DNA from: Bacteroidota bacterium | GTDB taxonomy: Bacteria > Bacteroidota > Ignavibacteria > Kapaibacteriales > NICIL-2 | Direction: 5' to 3' | Assembly: GCA_019695345.1 (NCBI GenBank) | Contig: JAIBAE010000010.1 | Coordinates: 1 to 64,000, forward strand | Length of the DNA: 64,000 nt | In this document: positions 1 to 8,394 of the stretch, one piece after another | How positions within the stretch are numbered: position 1 is the stretch's first letter | Layout: each line of letters begins with the position of its first letter | Program-made: the position numbers and the translations under genes | Notes under the pieces: generated by a model | What the model was told of the DNA's origin: nothing | The model's database searches: none | The model's input: only the letters and a program-made list of their open reading frames with translations

Positions 1-120
1 AACAAGCGTACAATCTCTAGAAATTTTGCCTTCGAAATTCTTGAACGGACAATTTTGCTTGTAAATGGCTTCATGACTGGCTTCTAAGCTAATTATTTAT
101 TGCTTATCTAGTCATGACCC

Positions 121-882
121 TTATTTTATTACAGTCAGAGTTCTTGATGTTGTAAAACCATCACTTGTACGTAAAGAATACGTATAAGTTCCGGCAGGAA
201 GTTTTTCAACGTTAAAACTGAAGAAGTTAGTGCCCTGAGTAAACTGAGTATTAGCAATGTTCTGTATTAGCTTACCTTGGATATCATATAAATCAATGCG
301 TACTTGTTGGTCTTTATCCAATGTGAATTCAAATACAGTTTCGGTTACCGCAGGGTTTGGATAATTACGTACTAAAAAGCCATCGTTATCACCATCAATT
401 ACAGATAAAGGAGTGGTACGGTTTAGATAAAGCTTATTATTGGCAGAATCGAAAATGTACGGATATTTTGTTAGTGCTGGTAAATTAGCACCTGCACCAC
501 TTGCACCTCGTTTACAAGTTCCATTGGCATCAAATTGTGCTGAGTGGAGTGTACACGTAAAAACACCATTACTAAATGTGGTGGACATTCTTCCACCTTC
601 ATGTGTACAGGAATCATTTAATACGGTAAAAGTTCCGGCTGCATCTAAACGCATAACTAACAAACTTGAAGATATACCAGAACCTGTAACTTTAACAAGT
701 TTATTCACCGTTGCTAAATTAGCGTACTTTGCTAACGATAAATCCAACACATACTCTGCTAAGATGGTGTTGTCCGGGTTCTCAGTGATTTTGGGTACTA
801 CCTGACCCAATACCTTACCCGATGCAGCAGATACAACTACGCCGGTAAAAAACTGCGCTAAAAAATCTCTTCTGGATGCCAT
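121..882 (-). CDS. Tat-exported Rieske [2Fe-2S] protein with T9SS C-terminal sorting domain
   Basis: 253 residues. The N-terminus reads SRRDFLA followed by a hydrophobic stretch, a good twin-arginine signal (RR at 4-5). A Rieske cluster motif follows: C92-x-H94 and C110-xx-H113. From about residue 172 there is a typical T9SS sorting domain (NYPNP start, IDLYDIQGKLI core, final LTVIK). Rieske proteins normally receive their cluster in the cytoplasm and cross the membrane folded, which fits a Tat signal. The T9SS tail then predicts passage through the outer membrane to the cell surface. A role in surface or periplasmic redox chemistry is inferred; the partner is unknown. It lies 117 bp downstream of nuoE on the same strand. 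Confidence 0.85.
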   Translation of the reverse strand: MASRRDFLAQFFTGVVVSAASGKVLGQVVPKITENPDNTILAEYVLDLSLAKYANLATVNKLVKVTGSGISSSLLVMRLDAAGTFTVLNDSCTHEGGRMSTTFSNGVFTCTLHSAQFDANGTCKRGASGAGANLPALTKYPYIFDSANNKLYLNRTTPLSVIDGDNDGFLVRNYPNPAVTETVFEFTLDKDQQVRIDLYDIQGKLIQNIANTQFTQGTNFFSFNVEKLPAGTYTYSLRTSDGFTTSRTLTVIK

Positions 883-999
883 AAATTTACTTCCTATGCT
901 GTGTACAATATGTTACCACATGTAATGTTTGTGTAATAAACCTAAATGTTACACTTGGTAACTCAAAACAATGAGTTAATATATTTGCTTCAGAACTGG

Positions 1000-1488
1000 T
1001 TACAAACTCTGTAATAGTTTTTCAACCTGATCTAAAGAAACATTTTCGTAAAAATCTTCGTTAATGGCAATCATTGGCGCACCGCTGCAAGCACCCATGC
1101 ATTCCACTTCTTCTATCGACAGTTTACCATCGGTAGTTGTTTCATTATGGCGTATGCCGTACTTATTGCAAAGGTGTTCATAAATCGAATCACCACCGCG
1201 TAGCATACACGATATATTTGTGCAAACTTGTATATGATGTTTCCCCATTGGCTTCTTAAAATACATTGTGTAAAAAGTTGCCACACCAAGAACATGTGCA
1301 TACGGCAGTGTAAAAAGGTCGGCAACGTATTTCATCACATCTTCCGAAAGCCAGCCCCATTTTTTCTGAGCCATCCATAAAACGGGCATAATAGCCGCCT
1401 TATGTTCCGGATACAACGATTGCAGACGTTCAACCTCTTTTAACTCATCAGCTGTAAATGCAATTGTACTTGTGTTTTCCATAGCCAA
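1000..1488 (-). CDS. nuoE: NADH-quinone oxidoreductase subunit E (thioredoxin-like [2Fe-2S])
   Basis: 162 residues, the usual length for NuoE. It has the thioredoxin-like ferredoxin fold with four cluster ligands, C89-x4-C94 and C130-x3-C134 (CTNISC and CMGAC). The helical N-terminal half has the family's KWGWLSED and ATFYTMY segments. In complex I it sits in the NADH-oxidising arm beside NuoF; related subunits serve hydrogenases and formate dehydrogenases. No nuoF or nuoG is visible next to it here, so assignment to complex I rather than a related NAD-linked enzyme rests on sequence alone. Translation may start at M1 or M3. Confidence 0.88.
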   Translation of the reverse strand: MAMENTSTIAFTADELKEVERLQSLYPEHKAAIMPVLWMAQKKWGWLSEDVMKYVADLFTLPYAHVLGVATFYTMYFKKPMGKHHIQVCTNISCMLRGGDSIYEHLCNKYGIRHNETTTDGKLSIEEVECMGACSGAPMIAINEDFYENVSLDQVEKLLQSL

Positions 1489-1620
1489 AATTGTAAGTGT
1501 AAAATGTGCACAAAATTAAAAAAGATAAGCACCTAAACCGCATTCAACCTCACAAAATTTTATGATTTATATAAATATTCATTGGGAAGTCATTTGTAAG
1601 GGTAGTATTTAGCTTCAGTG

Positions 1621-1693
1621 TGCTTCCCGCTTCTGCCGAAGCAACCCATTCAGCACCGCAACCCGGTCGGGAAAAAGCGGTACAGCATCGCAA
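1621..1693 (+). repeat. B-type half-element (left-facing)
   Basis: Begins near CTTCTGCCGAAGCAACCC, with mini-hairpin TGC-CGAA-GCA. It continues with ACCGC-AACCCGGTCGGG and GCGGT, so ACCGC can pair with GCGGT. Very close to the copy at 4887. Confidence 0.8.
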
Positions 1694-1925
1694 GGTTTTT
1701 GAAGCGTGGATATTGAAAAATTTTTAGTTAAGTTAAAAAGGTAAAGTGGAAGCTATTCATCAAATCTATGTTTAGCTGTATCAATTTTTTAAGGTTAGGT
1801 AGATTCATGAATCGTGCTACTGTTTCGTACAGACTTATAATTAAGACTTTATAAGTATCAGCGAAGCAAGATTGAGTTAAAAAGAAAATTACCATTCACG
1901 ATAAACAATGTAGTGTATGTGAGGT

Positions 1926-1988
1926 TCTGTCCGGCAAGTGTTGGGTGTATTTTAGTAGTTAATTTGATGCCGAAATGCGTTAGCAAAT
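1926..1988 (+). repeat. A-type half-element (right-facing)
   Basis: CCGGCA at the left pairs with TGCCG 40 bp later, followed by the terminal mini-hairpin TGC-GTTA-GCA. It ends 39 bp before the start codon at 2028. Confidence 0.8.
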
Positions 1989-2027
1989 AGTTAGTAACTG
2001 TATATATACATATTATCCGTTGTAGTT

Positions 2028-4841
2028 ATGAAACCTATTGTTTGTTTTCTGTTGTTGTTTGTAGTTTCACTTCCGATTATTGCCCAACCCGATAATGGAT
2101 GGCGTCCACTTGGTAAGCAAGGTATGCTGGGCGCGCACGTGTTAGGGTTTACCCAAGCAAAAGGTGGTGATATGCTGATGCTTTCCCGCCAAACTGTGTA
2201 TCGCAGCACTAATATGGGCGGGCAGTGGTATGCAAGTAATAAAGGTTTGCCCTACGGGAAAGATAGTGTGTTCTGTATTACATCGAATAAAAACGGTGAT
2301 GTGTTTATAGGCACAGTTGATGGAGTTTATAGAAGTTTGGATACCGGTAATACATGGCAACTTGTAACCAATAAGCTGGGGCGAATTGCTATCTCAACTA
2401 TTTTTCCGGATACTACCGGAGTGCTGCTTGCCGGTGCATTTGGAAGGATGCTTCGTTCTACTGATAACGGAAATACATGGACTGAAGTAGCATTAGATAT
2501 TCCTACCGATTACAAGAAGGGCGTTCCGCAGTTTGTATATAGCTTCAATGATGGACTAAAGGTAACGTTTGGTTCATGGTATTTTCAATCGTTCAACCAG
2601 GGTGCAACGTGGAAGAACCTAACTTCTGCTTCAGACCCAAACGTGTATTTCAGCAGAGTAATGGCGTATGATACAAAGAGTACCATAGAAGCAAGGATTG
2701 AGTATTATAATGGTTGGGTTGTATTTCTTAATCGTAATAGTGATTCCTTAAAAGTAGGATTTGATTTAGGATATTTTTGGAGCTTTGTAGGAACCAAATT
2801 TTACAACCAGTTATTTCCATTTACAAACGATAACTTTTATTCGTGCTTTGGATTTGTTGGAAAAGATTCGGTGTTGATGGGGAGTTATAGTCATGGTATT
2901 CATAAAATTAGTTGCTGTAAGTATTGTAAAAATGATTCCAATAACCAAACAGGAAGATTTGTAAACAGTGGCTTAAAAAATCTAAATGTAACAACCTTAT
3001 TCAAGGCATCTAATGGATGGTTTTTTTGTGGAACCCGCGGTGGCGGTGTTTATTACTCAACAAATAATGGTGAATATTGGAATGAAGCAAATACCGGATT
3101 AACTGAACCAACTGTTAACTCGTTCTTAATACCAAGCACAGGGAATCCAAATTACTATGCAGCAACCGCAGCAGGAATATACGTTTCAAGCGATAGTGCA
3201 CGAACATGGAAAAGAAGCATATCAGGTTTAGACAATTATGCAGTACTAACGTTAGAACTTACAAATAAAGGTACAGTGTTGGCGGGTACTCAAAATGGCA
3301 TGTACCGCTCTACAAACAAAGGAGTTTCATGGCAAAAAGTTGTATCGCCTTCCGAGCGTTTATCATATAGTGAAACACCACCAACACCAATGCTTGCCAT
3401 TACTGATTTTGTGAATTTCAAAAATGGGATGATAATCTGTTCAGCTTATGGTGGGTTGGTGTATGCCTCCAAAGATGATGGTATCAACTGGGAGAAACGT
3501 AAGAACCTTTTTGAAGATGCTGATGAAGTGAGAAACTTTGTAATGGAGATGAGCGTAGATAGCTCTAATGGGATGATGTATCTGGCAACCGGTAAAAACC
3601 TACTGTACTCAAAAGATACCGGTAAAACCTACATAGATTATTTCTTGGATATTTCTTTAAATAGTGTAGTGTACTCTGCTAACCGAAAGTTGATTTATGC
3701 TTGTGGTGAAGATAATATTCTGTACAAAGAAGTTGACCCATTACAGAACCAGACAACTGATTTAACAGCGGATTTGAAAGGTGCTGCATTTCCTGAGTTT
3801 ACTGCCAATTCTATTAAGACAGACCCACTCAACCATTTGATGTTAGCTACTGCTACCAAAGGAGCATACTTCTTTGATAACAAGGGACAAAGCTGGAAGC
3901 AATGGAACAAGGGATTACCCGATGGAGACTTGCTAAACTTTGTGCAAGATGATAAATACTATCTTTATGCTTGCACGGCAAATAATGGAATTTATATTTC
4001 GGAAAAGCCAACGGCAATGTTAGAAGCGCCTGTTCTTGTTAACCCAAAGCACGATAGCACAGATGCTGTAACAGATATTACCTTTACGTGGAAACCGGTT
4101 GTGAATGCACAGAAATATCATCTTCAGATTTCAAAAGATTCATCGTTTGCATCTCCAGCCTTTGATGTGCAACAAATACTAACTACCAATAAGGCGGTAT
4201 CACTGCAAAATGGAGTAACGTATTATTGGTGCGTAAGAGGAACAATGGATGGATTGATTGGCCAATGGTCAGAAATACGTACTCTATCAACACTTGCTAT
4301 ACTCCCCGAAAAACCGGTACTCAAGTCACCTGTCAACGATTCCATACTCCCAACAACTGCTGTTCAATTTGAATGGAACCAAAGTAAACGTACAGATTCT
4401 TACACCATACAATACAGTACAGATAGTACTTTTACCAACGCAAAAAATCAAATTACCGGTGTGAAAATCTTATCGCAAAGTACTACTACCGTGCAGCCAC
4501 AAACTGTGTATTATTGGCGCGTACAAGGTGTTAATACTATTGGTGTGGGAGAGTGGAGCGATGTATGGAAATTTACAACAGGTAGTAGCACAGAAGTATC
4601 GGAAGAGGAAACAGCACAACAAATACTCATCATTCCACAACCAAGTAGTAACGATGTTTCATTTGTTACACCCAATGCTACAATCTCTATGATTACTATG
4701 TATAATGTTAACGGTACAGTAGTACTGCGAAGTGAATCTTCAGTTTTCAATATACAATCGCTAAGTAATGGAATTTATAATTGCGATGTTACCTTAAGTA
4801 ATGGTGTGCAGATTCGTAAACGTCTTATAATCTTGCGATAA
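2028..4841 (+). CDS. Secreted Asp-box beta-propeller protein with FnIII domains and T9SS tail
   Basis: 937 residues. Signal peptide at 1-19 (LLLFVVSLPIIAQ). Residues of about 50-640 contain at least eight Asp-box or BNR-like motifs of the form S-x-D-x-G-x-x-W (for example STDNGNTW, STNNGEYW, STNKGVSW), as in sialidase, sortilin and YCF48-type propellers. Two fibronectin type III-like domains follow at about 660-770 and 770-865. The end is a T9SS sorting domain (final KRLIILR). Asp-boxes are structural, so no enzyme activity can be inferred. The likely role is a surface or secreted binding or scaffold protein. Single gene, preceded by a repeat pair and followed by a B half-element. Confidence 0.85.
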   Translation: MKPIVCFLLLFVVSLPIIAQPDNGWRPLGKQGMLGAHVLGFTQAKGGDMLMLSRQTVYRSTNMGGQWYASNKGLPYGKDSVFCITSNKNGDVFIGTVDGVYRSLDTGNTWQLVTNKLGRIAISTIFPDTTGVLLAGAFGRMLRSTDNGNTWTEVALDIPTDYKKGVPQFVYSFNDGLKVTFGSWYFQSFNQGATWKNLTSASDPNVYFSRVMAYDTKSTIEARIEYYNGWVVFLNRNSDSLKVGFDLGYFWSFVGTKFYNQLFPFTNDNFYSCFGFVGKDSVLMGSYSHGIHKISCCKYCKNDSNNQTGRFVNSGLKNLNVTTLFKASNGWFFCGTRGGGVYYSTNNGEYWNEANTGLTEPTVNSFLIPSTGNPNYYAATAAGIYVSSDSARTWKRSISGLDNYAVLTLELTNKGTVLAGTQNGMYRSTNKGVSWQKVVSPSERLSYSETPPTPMLAITDFVNFKNGMIICSAYGGLVYASKDDGINWEKRKNLFEDADEVRNFVMEMSVDSSNGMMYLATGKNLLYSKDTGKTYIDYFLDISLNSVVYSANRKLIYACGEDNILYKEVDPLQNQTTDLTADLKGAAFPEFTANSIKTDPLNHLMLATATKGAYFFDNKGQSWKQWNKGLPDGDLLNFVQDDKYYLYACTANNGIYISEKPTAMLEAPVLVNPKHDSTDAVTDITFTWKPVVNAQKYHLQISKDSSFASPAFDVQQILTTNKAVSLQNGVTYYWCVRGTMDGLIGQWSEIRTLSTLAILPEKPVLKSPVNDSILPTTAVQFEWNQSKRTDSYTIQYSTDSTFTNAKNQITGVKILSQSTTTVQPQTVYYWRVQGVNTIGVGEWSDVWKFTTGSSTEVSEEETAQQILIIPQPSSNDVSFVTPNATISMITMYNVNGTVVLRSESSVFNIQSLSNGIYNCDVTLSNGVQIRKRLIILR

Positions 4842-4886
4842 TAGTATTGTAGCAGAGATTGTTATCAGATGTATTTGTTTTTGTTG

Positions 4887-4956
4887 TTCTCGCATCTGCC
4901 GAAGCAACCCTTCAGCACCGCAACCCGGTCGGGAAAAAGCGGCACAGCGTCGCAGT
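4887..4956 (+). repeat. B-type half-element (left-facing)
   Basis: Mini-hairpin TGC-CGAA-GCA, then CACCGCAACCCGGTCGGG and GCGGCACAGCGTCGCA. Near-identical to 1621-1693. With the inverted B copy at 6416-6481 it brackets the two orphan genes at 5072 and 5694. Confidence 0.8.
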
Positions 4957-5004
4957 TTTATTAGTAGTTTGCAAAACAGAAAACAATCAATAGTTGTAGA
5001 AACC

Positions 5005-5050
5005 TTCGTCATGACGAACTTTACAAACTAACGAAGTCATGACGTAACTA
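5005..5050 (+). repeat. C-type inverted repeat
   Basis: Contains the perfect palindrome CGTCATGACG and, 20 bp on, GAAGTCATGACGTAACTAG. The second half matches the CGAAAGT-CTGACGTAAC core at 47594-47630 and, less well, 46657-46693. It lies just upstream of an orphan gene, as does the copy at 46657. Confidence 0.5.
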
Positions 5051-5071
5051 GAAATTGGGGGCAAGTTCAAA

Positions 5072-5500
5072 ATGCAAGTAAAATTCTTGATTTTGTTAAT
5101 ATCAACAGTAATGATTCTGTCGTTTTTAAGTTGTTGGACTATTGACCAACAAATTATTAATAGTCATAATGAAATCATTTTAAAGGTACTTTCTAACCCA
5201 AAGATACTCTATAATAATATACAAACAGCAAATTGCTACTATAGCCCTGGGAAGTGTACTGTTTGTGTTGATAAATATGTTAATACTATTGAAAAATACT
5301 TTCCCTTTAATAATTATTACCGAACAATATCTTACCCTTTTGATTGGAATGGAGACTGTGAGGACATCTTTATCAAGAGCACAAAAGAAGAAGAACGTTA
5401 TATCATATTCAGCTTTTGTAGGAAAAATAGAAATGATTCTATGTGGATTATGAATATACTTTTTAATGATAAAGCTGAAAAGTTGGACAGCATAGATTAA
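5072..5500 (+). CDS. Hypothetical small lipoprotein, Cys-rich
   Basis: 142 residues, not recognised. The N-terminus is a lysine-containing hydrophobic signal ending in a lipobox-like FLSC (Cys about 21), so a lipid-anchored envelope protein is plausible. The mature part has a cysteine cluster (CYYSPGKCTVC) and further single cysteines (DCEDI, SFCRK), suggesting disulfides or metal binding, but no known motif. Codon use is more A+T-rich than neighbouring core genes. It sits in a 1.5 kb islet bracketed by inverted B half-elements. Confidence 0.55.
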   Translation: MQVKFLILLISTVMILSFLSCWTIDQQIINSHNEIILKVLSNPKILYNNIQTANCYYSPGKCTVCVDKYVNTIEKYFPFNNYYRTISYPFDWNGDCEDIFIKSTKEEERYIIFSFCRKNRNDSMWIMNILFNDKAEKLDSID

Positions 5501-5693
5501 ATCATATGTTTGTTCTTTCAGGTTCCGTCATGAATTGTGTTATCAAGCAAGAGAAAATTGAACAACCACCAGGGTTTTACGCTGTGATAGGAGTAAACGA
5601 AGTGTTTCCTGACACACGTCGCCACCAAGTCTTGAAGCCCTTCGCTTACTCAAGAAGTCCTGCCGGAACTGAAATTTTATAAAAAGGAGTTAA

Positions 5694-6140
5694 ATGTTTA
5701 AGATAATTTTATTGGTTGTTTTCTTTTTTTTAGGGATTAACCTACATGCTAACCAAGAAAGTAAAGATAAAGTTAGTATTGAAAACATAACTATTTATTA
5801 CACAGATTTTCAAAATGAGACTTTTGCTAATGTTAGTTGTAATGACTTTAAATCAGAGTTTTTTTTGGATCTAAAAAGTATAATTATATATAATCAAAAA
5901 ATTATAGCCGATATAATAATGTTAATTAAGAAGTTAGAGCCAGATACTGCCTATGAAGAAATAGATGCAAGGGCAAAAATTGAAATAACTTATTCTTATC
6001 TAAAGAAAGATGTTTTGTGTATAGATATGTTTACAACAATGTTAAATGGTCAGCAAATGAAAAATGATGAAGGTTTAATAAAAAAAATCAGAGATATTGT
6101 TTATCAACATAGTAGAAAAAGAAAACATAGGATAAGATAG
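5694..6140 (+). CDS. Hypothetical secreted protein, A+T-rich
   Basis: 148 residues, not recognised. Signal peptide MFKIILLVVFFFLGINLHA with likely cleavage after LHA. A strong Shine-Dalgarno (AAAAAGGAG) precedes the ATG. The mature part is Lys, Ile and Asp rich with a basic C-terminus (SRKRKHRIR). The gene is visibly richer in A+T than nearby core genes, which suggests recent acquisition. Second gene of the islet bracketed by B half-elements at 4887 and 6481. Confidence 0.5.
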   Translation: MFKIILLVVFFFLGINLHANQESKDKVSIENITIYYTDFQNETFANVSCNDFKSEFFLDLKSIIIYNQKIIADIIMLIKKLEPDTAYEEIDARAKIEITYSYLKKDVLCIDMFTTMLNGQQMKNDEGLIKKIRDIVYQHSRKRKHRIR

Positions 6141-6290
6141 ATAGAGTTAATAGCATTGATTTAGCCTATCTAATATTTCAAGTTCTATCAGGTCTTCCGA
6201 GTCTTCGAGGGCGACCTGACGGGTGTTGTATTACGAATTACGATTTATGGTGCGCAACAATAAAACAAGATTGACCTGCAAAATGTAAAA

Positions 6291-6306
6291 ACGTTCCGCG
6301 GAACGT
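6291..6306. repeat. Perfect 16 bp palindrome
   Basis: ACGTTCCGCGGAACGT is fully self-complementary and could be an operator or a cruciform. No T-run of terminator quality follows on either strand (only CTTT on plus). It lies in an otherwise non-coding stretch. Confidence 0.5.
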
Positions 6307-6415
6307 CTTTACGATAGAATGGATTATGTTGATACGCTCCCCAGTGAGTTTTGTTTTTCACTTAGCCGTAAGCTAAAAACAGACGGCAATTATAACTTGA
6401 TATAACATAATCTTC

Positions 6416-6481
6416 TGCGACACGCATTGGTTGGTTCGGACCGGGTTGCCGCACAGGTGCGGTTGCTTCGGCAGAGGAGGG
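6416..6481 (-). repeat. B-type half-element (right-facing)
   Basis: Reads TGCGACACGCATTGG then GGACCGGGTTGCCG, a small CCGCAC/GTGCGG hairpin, and GGTTGCTTCGGCAG at its outer end, the reverse complement of the B terminus. It ends 12 bp before the hpnD stop codon. Confidence 0.8.
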
Positions 6482-6493
6482 AAACACAAAAAA

Positions 6494-7393
6494 TCAGGAA
6501 TCACTTTCCTTAACACGACGCACCATTATTCGGGTGTACATCCACAGTTTTAACGCTATCCAGATTTTATGAATGGTTGCTACGCTGATTTTCTTTTTGC
6601 TGTACACGTTGAAATCTTTTAGCTCGATTTTTTCTAACAGGCGGTAGTAGATTGCATCCATGATTTCTGCGGCAAACATGGTTATACGTTCGTCGGCGCG
6701 TAAAGCCATGCGCGCTTTGTTGTAGTATTCGCGTGCGCGCCGTGCCTGAAAGCTCATTAGTTGAATAAAGCGTTCATCATATACTTCGTTCTGTATGTCT
6801 TCCTGCGTTAAGTGAAAGCGTTCTAAGTCTTCCTGAGGAATGTATATGTAGCCGCGATTTTTATCGTGCTTGATGTCGCGTAGGATGTTGGTTAACTGTA
6901 GTGCATAGCCAAGGTTGATTGCGTACTCTTTGGTTTCTTCGTACTTGTAACCGAAAATCTCTATGGAGATTAACCCAACTATGCTTGCCACAGAATAACA
7001 ATACGTTTTTAGGTCGTCGAATGTTTGGTAGTTCCGTTGAACTAAGTCACGCTCGCATCCATCAATCAACGTCAGGAAGTACTGTTTAGGGATTGTAAAA
7101 TTTTTGATGACCGTTGATAGTGGTATGAGTAAGGTTTGCACAGGAGCACCTGCATACAAGTTCTCAATTTCATTTCTCCACCATTGCAGGCGTTCGCGTT
7201 TACGTAGAATGATGTCAGCGTCAAGCGATGAGTTTTCATCTACGATGTCGTCAATTTGTCGGCAAAAAGCATAGACGGTATTAATAGCATTACGCTCCTC
7301 TTTGGGTAGGAAAGAGAAGGAGTAATAAAAGTTGGTTTTAACGGATGTTGGTAAAACAAACTGCTCTGTATCGGATAATACCGCGTGACTCAT
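6494..7393 (-). CDS. hpnD: Presqualene diphosphate synthase (HpnD-type)
   Basis: 299 residues of the trans-isoprenyl diphosphate head-to-head synthase family. Two Asp-rich metal and diphosphate motifs are visible: DDIVD at 48-52 and DIKHD at 173-177. The N-terminal FYYSFSFLPKEER and YAFCRQIDD segments are typical of HpnD. In the bacterial route two farnesyl diphosphates give presqualene diphosphate, which HpnC and HpnE convert to squalene. The start overlaps the hpnC stop by 4 bases (ATGA), so the two are probably co-translated. A phytoene synthase role is the main alternative, but pairing with an HpnC homologue favours HpnD. No hpnE or squalene cyclase is in the window. Confidence 0.8.
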   Translation of the reverse strand: MSHAVLSDTEQFVLPTSVKTNFYYSFSFLPKEERNAINTVYAFCRQIDDIVDENSSLDADIILRKRERLQWWRNEIENLYAGAPVQTLLIPLSTVIKNFTIPKQYFLTLIDGCERDLVQRNYQTFDDLKTYCYSVASIVGLISIEIFGYKYEETKEYAINLGYALQLTNILRDIKHDKNRGYIYIPQEDLERFHLTQEDIQNEVYDERFIQLMSFQARRAREYYNKARMALRADERITMFAAEIMDAIYYRLLEKIELKDFNVYSKKKISVATIHKIWIALKLWMYTRIMVRRVKESDS

Positions 7394-8328
7394 AGTTTCG
7401 TGTTGTGACCTTTACTGTAATACGTTAACGTACGAACCAATAATTGTATTGAATGAAGTGGTGATAAAGAAGGTCTGATTGAAAAAATATCCAAACCTAA
7501 TTTCTTTGATTTATTGAGTATTAATGTACCACCGGCTATGGTGGCTGCTAATTCTGCTTTTAATCGTTTTGAAGATACTACATCTATCAATCTACTTCCT
7601 TGCCGGTATAACTCTGTTGTATATTGATATATTTCTTGTAGTAAGTTTTGGGTTTCAACAGGGAATTTAGTGTAAAAATCAACGCTATCCAAAAAGGTTT
7701 CCGGAAGATTTTGATTCCGTAATACCGATTTGGGAATATAGCGACGGTTATTGGGTAAATCTCTGCTGAAATCCTGCCAGAAATTTGTCAGTTGCAAAGC
7801 TGTACAAATTGCATCGGAATAGCCAATAGTTTGGTTGTTACACTCGCCAAAGATTCGGAGTACAATTTCACCAACTGGATTTGCCGAATGTTTGCAATAG
7901 AACAATACATCGTCCCACGTTTCAGGTTGCTTAAAATCACTATCCAGAATAAATGCTTGCAACAACATTTCAAACGGAGTGTAAGGGATGTTGAGTTCTT
8001 GCCTAGTGTTGTTCAAAGCAACAAATATGGGATGTTTACTAGTTGGTTCTGATAGTTGAGTTTTTAACGAAGTGAGATATTCAAATTTGGTGGCAGGGGA
8101 GAGTTGTAACTCATCTGCAATATCATCAGCCAACCGTGCAAAGGCATAAACAGCATGGAAGTGATGAACTCGTTCCTTGCCAACTAATACCGAACCAACC
8201 GGGAAATTCTCGTAATGGGATGTACTGATTGATTTACAAAATGCGTAGGCATCGGGAATGGTATGTACTGCATACTTGCCACCATTAGGTAATAGGAGTT
8301 GTTCTATGATATGCTGTTGTATAGCCAT
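7390..8328 (-). CDS. hpnC: Hydroxysqualene synthase (HpnC-type)
   Basis: 312 residues from the chosen ATG. Family motifs: SHYENFPVGS, DDIAD at 68-72, and NFWQDFSRD in the second metal site. HpnC converts presqualene diphosphate to hydroxysqualene. The reading frame is open 57 bases further upstream, but that stretch is a perfect terminator-like hairpin (8341-8376). I therefore place the start at the internal ATG, MAIQQHIIEQ, 12 bases after the hairpin. It overlaps hpnD by 4 bases. The pair implies squalene or hopanoid-type lipids, with later steps elsewhere. Confidence 0.8.
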   Translation of the reverse strand: MAIQQHIIEQLLLPNGGKYAVHTIPDAYAFCKSISTSHYENFPVGSVLVGKERVHHFHAVYAFARLADDIADELQLSPATKFEYLTSLKTQLSEPTSKHPIFVALNNTRQELNIPYTPFEMLLQAFILDSDFKQPETWDDVLFYCKHSANPVGEIVLRIFGECNNQTIGYSDAICTALQLTNFWQDFSRDLPNNRRYIPKSVLRNQNLPETFLDSVDFYTKFPVETQNLLQEIYQYTTELYRQGSRLIDVVSSKRLKAELAATIAGGTLILNKSKKLGLDIFSIRPSLSPLHSIQLLVRTLTYYSKGHNTKL

Positions 8329-8340
8329 TTGTAACGGTAT

Positions 8341-8376
8341 AAAAAAAGCCCTTCGGATATACTCTCCGAAGGGCTT
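8341..8376 (-). terminator. Rho-independent terminator after the PpiD-like gene
   Basis: On the minus strand an 11 bp stem AAGCCCTTCGG / CCGAAGGGCTT with a short loop, followed by seven T. It lies 18 bases after the PpiD-like stop codon and only 12 bases before the hpnC start, so it may also act as an attenuator for hpnC-hpnD. Confidence 0.85.
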
Positions 8377-8394
8377 GATATCCAAACAAATTTG

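Larger units (their letters stand above)
1489..2027. other. 539 bp intergenic region holding a B/A repeat pair
   Basis: No convincing gene. It separates divergent nuoE and the Asp-box protein. It contains a B-type half-element on the left and an A-type half-element on the right, facing outward. The stretch between them, 1694-1925, shows nothing I recognise. Confidence 0.6.
6141..6493. other. 353 bp intergenic region
   Basis: No gene. It holds a perfect 16 bp palindrome (ACGTTCCGCGGAACGT, 6291-6306), a small TTAGC-cgtaa-GCTAA hairpin near 6361-6376, and a B half-element at its right end. The rest is unassigned. Confidence 0.55.

Noticed and set aside
1-120. Possible structure at the left edge (CATGACT..AGTCATG)
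   Set aside because: Short inverted words only, with no gene or terminator features; too weak to call.
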